64,000 nucleotides of DNA from CAZHFW01 sp964531675 (GTDB taxonomy: Bacteria; Planctomycetota; Phycisphaerae; Phycisphaerales; UBA1924). This document shows positions 61,980 through 64,000 of this stretch, piece after piece. Position 1 is the first letter of the stretch. Each line of letters opens with the position of its first letter. The notes under the pieces are model-generated. The model did not search any database, was not told where the DNA came from, and was given only the letters and a program-made list of their open reading frames with translations. The translations under genes and the position numbers were made by a program. Where the stretch lies: contig CAZHFW010000020.1 of the NCBI GenBank assembly GCA_964531675.1, positions 10,864 to 74,863 on the forward strand, in the 5' to 3' direction.

Positions 61980-62014
61980 GCACCCGCGCCCCGTGACGCG
62001 GGTGCTTTCGTTTT
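61980..62014 (+). terminator. Intrinsic terminator of the coiled-coil protein gene
   Basis: Stem GCACCCGCG / CGCGGGTGC with an 8-nt loop, followed by TTTCGTTTT, 22 bases after the stop. Confidence 0.83.
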
Positions 62015-62332
62015 GTCTGATGTGACCGAGCTCCGCCCTTGCACTGGCAAGCCGGCTCTCGAAGCACGAAAAGCCGTCCCGCCCGCCGGAGGCCAGCCCT
62101 TCCGCCGCGGGCCATGAACGCTCGCAACACCACGCTTCATCCGAACTTTTCCCTGATTTCGCGCGCAGCACCTCACGATTTCTTGCGTTCCGGCGGATCT
62201 GGGGTCCCTTTGTGGTGTTCCGCGGGGGGGTATCGCCCAGAAAGCTGTCGCATCGACAGCGGGCTCGACCCTCTCGGGTTCTCGCCGACGGGGCATGTCG
62301 GACCAGCTTTGGCTTCTTTCAGGAGATACACC
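62015..62332 (+). other. Non-coding region with structured 5' leader of the PEP-CTERM gene
   Basis: About 318 bases without a convincing gene. From 62223 on: a run of seven G, then three successive hairpins: GCTGTCG-CAT-CGACAGC (62244-62260), a short ACCC/GGGT stem near 62269-62280, and CCGAC/GTCGG (62285-62301). The ribosome site AGGAG follows about 20 bases after the last hairpin. No known riboswitch is recognised. The hairpins may shape translation or RNA stability. Confidence 0.5.
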
Positions 62333-63139
62333 ATGTGCTCTCGTGTTCCCGTCCGCCCGCTCTGTGCTCTGGCCCTCACGGCCTGCGTTGGCTCGGCTGC
62401 CCTGGCTCAGAGCAGCGAGCTTTACATGTTCCAGTTCGACTCTGGCGCCGGCCAGTTCAAGGTCTTCCAGAACGGCAACGTCCAGCGCACGTGGAACGGC
62501 CATGGCTTGACCACGCCCGGACGCGAGTACGGCATCGCGGTCGCCGATGATGTCCGCTCGATCGACTACTTCGGGAGCAGCAAGGGCGCTCAGTACTCGC
62601 TCACCGGCACCCAGAGCGGCGTCACCTACGCCCATGGTCTCTCCAGCTTCGCCGCGATCGACGGCACAACCGACGGCGCGACCTCCAACTGGGCCGGCAA
62701 CTACTTCGGCAACGAGATCTACCGCTGGGATCGCGACTGGGCCAATCCGGTGCTCGCGTTCAACGTTGAGGGAACCTCGGTGAGCGGCATCACCTATGAC
62801 GTGGGCAACAGCTCGCTCTGGATCTTCGTCGCGGGCAGCGGCGTGATCGGCCAGTACGACCTCGGCGGGAAGCTCATCAGCTCCTTCCAGGTGAGCACCA
62901 ACTCCACGGACAACATGCTCGCGTACGAGCCCGCGACCCAGACCATCTGGATGAAGCCCCGTTCGTCGGCGGAGATCCGACAGTACTCGCGCTCGGGTGA
63001 TCTGCTCCAGACCGTCGGGCTTGCGGACAGCAACCTGAACACGCTGGGTATGGAGTTCTCCATCACCGGGATCCCCACGCCCGGCGCATTGAGCCTGCTG
63101 GGCCTGGGCGGGATGGCCCTGGGCCGTCGTCGCCGCTGA
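62333..63139 (+). CDS. Exported beta-rich protein with PEP-CTERM-like sorting signal
   Basis: 268 residues. Signal peptide (about 1-26, CALALTACVGSAALAQ), then repeated short beta-strand units with aromatic and Gly residues (FDSGAGQFKVFQNG; YDVGNSSLWIFVAGSGVIGQYD; YEPATQTIWMKPRSS) that look like a beta propeller. The C-terminus IPTPGALSLLGLGGMALGRR is the PEP-CTERM-like signal: Pro motif, short hydrophobic helix, Arg cluster. Probably processed by an exosortase and surface-attached; no exosortase gene is in the window. AGGAG sits 8 bases before the ATG. Strong terminator after it; the structured leader before it is unusual. Confidence 0.85.
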   Translation: MCSRVPVRPLCALALTACVGSAALAQSSELYMFQFDSGAGQFKVFQNGNVQRTWNGHGLTTPGREYGIAVADDVRSIDYFGSSKGAQYSLTGTQSGVTYAHGLSSFAAIDGTTDGATSNWAGNYFGNEIYRWDRDWANPVLAFNVEGTSVSGITYDVGNSSLWIFVAGSGVIGQYDLGGKLISSFQVSTNSTDNMLAYEPATQTIWMKPRSSAEIRQYSRSGDLLQTVGLADSNLNTLGMEFSITGIPTPGALSLLGLGGMALGRRRR

Positions 63140-63161
63140 GCTGACGCACCGTCGATTCATC

Positions 63162-63193
63162 AAGGCCCGCAGCTTCATGCTGCGGGCCTTTTT
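63162..63193 (+). terminator. Intrinsic terminator of the second PEP-CTERM gene
   Basis: Perfect 12-bp stem AAGGCCCGCAGC / GCTGCGGGCCTT with a 5-nt loop, followed by TTT; the best-formed terminator in the window. Confidence 0.9.
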
Positions 63194-63284
63194 CGTGCGC
63201 GCCGAGCGGTCCGGTGCTGGGGATCGCCCCTGCGTTGTGGCGGAGCGCGGCGTCAGGTAACCTGCGGTCCAACTCGGAGGAATC

Positions 63285-64000
63285 ATGCACAACGCCCTCG
63301 ACCGCCGTTCGTTCCTGTCCGCCACCGCGATCACCGCTGGAGCAGCGCTCACAGGCTGCGCCGCGTCGAGCAAGAACGCCTCGGGCGCCAAGCCCGCGAC
63401 CAAGGCCGGGGCGATCAACGACCCCATCGCGACCTGGAACGGGCCCGCTGCACCGCGCTACGTGGAAGGCAAGCCGGTCGCCAAGGCCAATCCGATCGGC
63501 ATCTCGACCTACTCCTACTGGCGCTTCAATGACGATTCCAAGCTCGCGATCGAGGACTGCATCCGCTACTCCGCCGACATGGGCTTCGACGGCGTCGAGA
63601 TCCTGCAGATGCAGATGCCGCGGGAAGACAACGACTATTGCCAGCTCCTCAAGCGCACCGCGCACGCCCACGGCCTGTGCCTCATGGGCTTCTCCACGCA
63701 CCAGAGCTTCGTCTTCACGGACGCAGCCAAGCGCAAGGAGAACGTCGGCATCACCAACCACTCCATCGAACTGGCCGCCCGCATGGGCATCCCCACGATG
63801 CGCGTGAACACCGGACGCTGGGGAACGTCCAAGGACTTCGATGATCTCATGGCCCATCGCGGCATCGAGCCCGCGATCCCGGGCGTCTCCGAGGATGAGG
63901 CCTTCAAGTGGGTCATCGATTGCCTCGGCGAGTGCACCAAGCGCGCCCAGGAACTGGGCGTCGTGCTCGGCCTGGAGAACCATTGGGGGCTCGGCCTCAC
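63285..64000 (+). CDS. Tat-type lipoprotein with sugar isomerase/epimerase TIM barrel, 3' partial
   Basis: Open frame from the ATG at 63285 (GGAGG 5 bases upstream) to the window end, 238 residues visible and no stop. The N-terminus LDRRSFLSATAITAGAALTGC combines a twin-arginine motif (RRSFL) with a lipobox, so it should be exported folded and lipid-anchored. After a ~35-residue linker the xylose isomerase-like TIM barrel begins: GISTYSYWRF, DMGFDGVEILQMQMP, CLMGFSTHQSF, AARMGIPTMRVNTGRWG and ELGVVLGLENHWG, the last giving the metal-ligand Glu/His of the family. Related secreted isomerases/epimerases are abundant in planctomycetes. The substrate is unknown. Confidence 0.83.
   Translation, partial: MHNALDRRSFLSATAITAGAALTGCAASSKNASGAKPATKAGAINDPIATWNGPAAPRYVEGKPVAKANPIGISTYSYWRFNDDSKLAIEDCIRYSADMGFDGVEILQMQMPREDNDYCQLLKRTAHAHGLCLMGFSTHQSFVFTDAAKRKENVGITNHSIELAARMGIPTMRVNTGRWGTSKDFDDLMAHRGIEPAIPGVSEDEAFKWVIDCLGECTKRAQELGVVLGLENHWGLGL

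Noticed and set aside
60800..63427. 875-codon minus-strand frame across the coiled-coil and PEP-CTERM genes
   Set aside because: It runs through two plus-strand terminators and two genes with signal peptides and ribosome sites.

Overview
The window is 64 kb of dense, GC-rich chromosome (roughly two thirds G+C, strongly C/G-ending codons). It most likely comes from a planctomycete of the Phycisphaerae/Phycisphaerales type; this is an inference from gene content, since no rRNA is present. Supporting signs are two exported proteins with a PTPG...RRRR (PEP-CTERM-like) C-terminus, a Tricorn protease, an ECF sigma factor paired with a transmembrane Ser/Thr kinase, a CxxCGYDxRGLP zinc ribbon protein, a large VWA protein paired with a huge disordered membrane protein, and a menaquinone-type succinate dehydrogenase next to an MqnD-type futalosine-pathway gene. 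I see no rRNA, tRNA, CRISPR array, transposase, integrase or prophage gene. The window looks like core chromosome with little sign of transfer.

Layout. 0-7.4 kb: Tricorn (5' partial), a lipoprotein amidase, a GT39 glycosyltransferase and pgk. 7.4-11.6 kb: a repeat-bearing intergenic region, a partial ATP synthase operon (atpI-like, atpB, atpE, atpF, atpH; closed by a terminator, with no atpA/G/D), and a divergent atpZ-like gene. 11.6-20.9 kb: alaS, sthA, cmk with a TIM-barrel gene, gcvH, and two unrecognised genes. 21-22.5 kb: LAB_N membrane protein with a GT2 glycosyltransferase. 22.5-29.3 kb: a co-directional run fdx, iscX, holB, purF, zinc-ribbon protein, mqnD, FAH-family protein, smpB. 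29.3-34.3 kb: isolated atpC, an orphan FecCD permease, a PEP-CTERM protein, mutL and a HIT protein. 34.3-37 kb: nadC-birA and fabI. 37.1-39 kb: two uncharacterised genes, one with a histone H1-like tail. 39.2-43 kb: sdhCAB. 43-49.7 kb: DUF1844 protein, PpiC-like lipoprotein, yraN, sensor kinase, membrane protein, miaB. 49.8-55.8 kb: the disordered-protein/VWA pair. 55.8-61 kb: trpD, the Ser/Thr kinase with its ECF sigma factor, and a divergent exported coiled-coil protein. 62-64 kb: a second PEP-CTERM protein behind a structured leader, and a Tat-type lipoprotein with an isomerase/epimerase fold, cut by the window end.

How genes fit together. The sdh genes, mqnD, atp genes and sthA describe a respiratory, menaquinone-using energy metabolism. 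fdx-iscX is the tail of an ISC iron-sulfur assembly module and could serve the Fe-S proteins encoded nearby (SdhB, MiaB, the Fe-S type PurF). GT39, LAB_N and GT2 point to glycan or lipid modification of the envelope. Most genes are ordinary housekeeping genes. The less explained parts are the split ATP synthase with His-rich tails on subunits a and b, the disordered/VWA membrane pair, the ECF-kinase locus, the palindromic repeats at 7.6-7.7 kb, and the leader at 62.2 kb.
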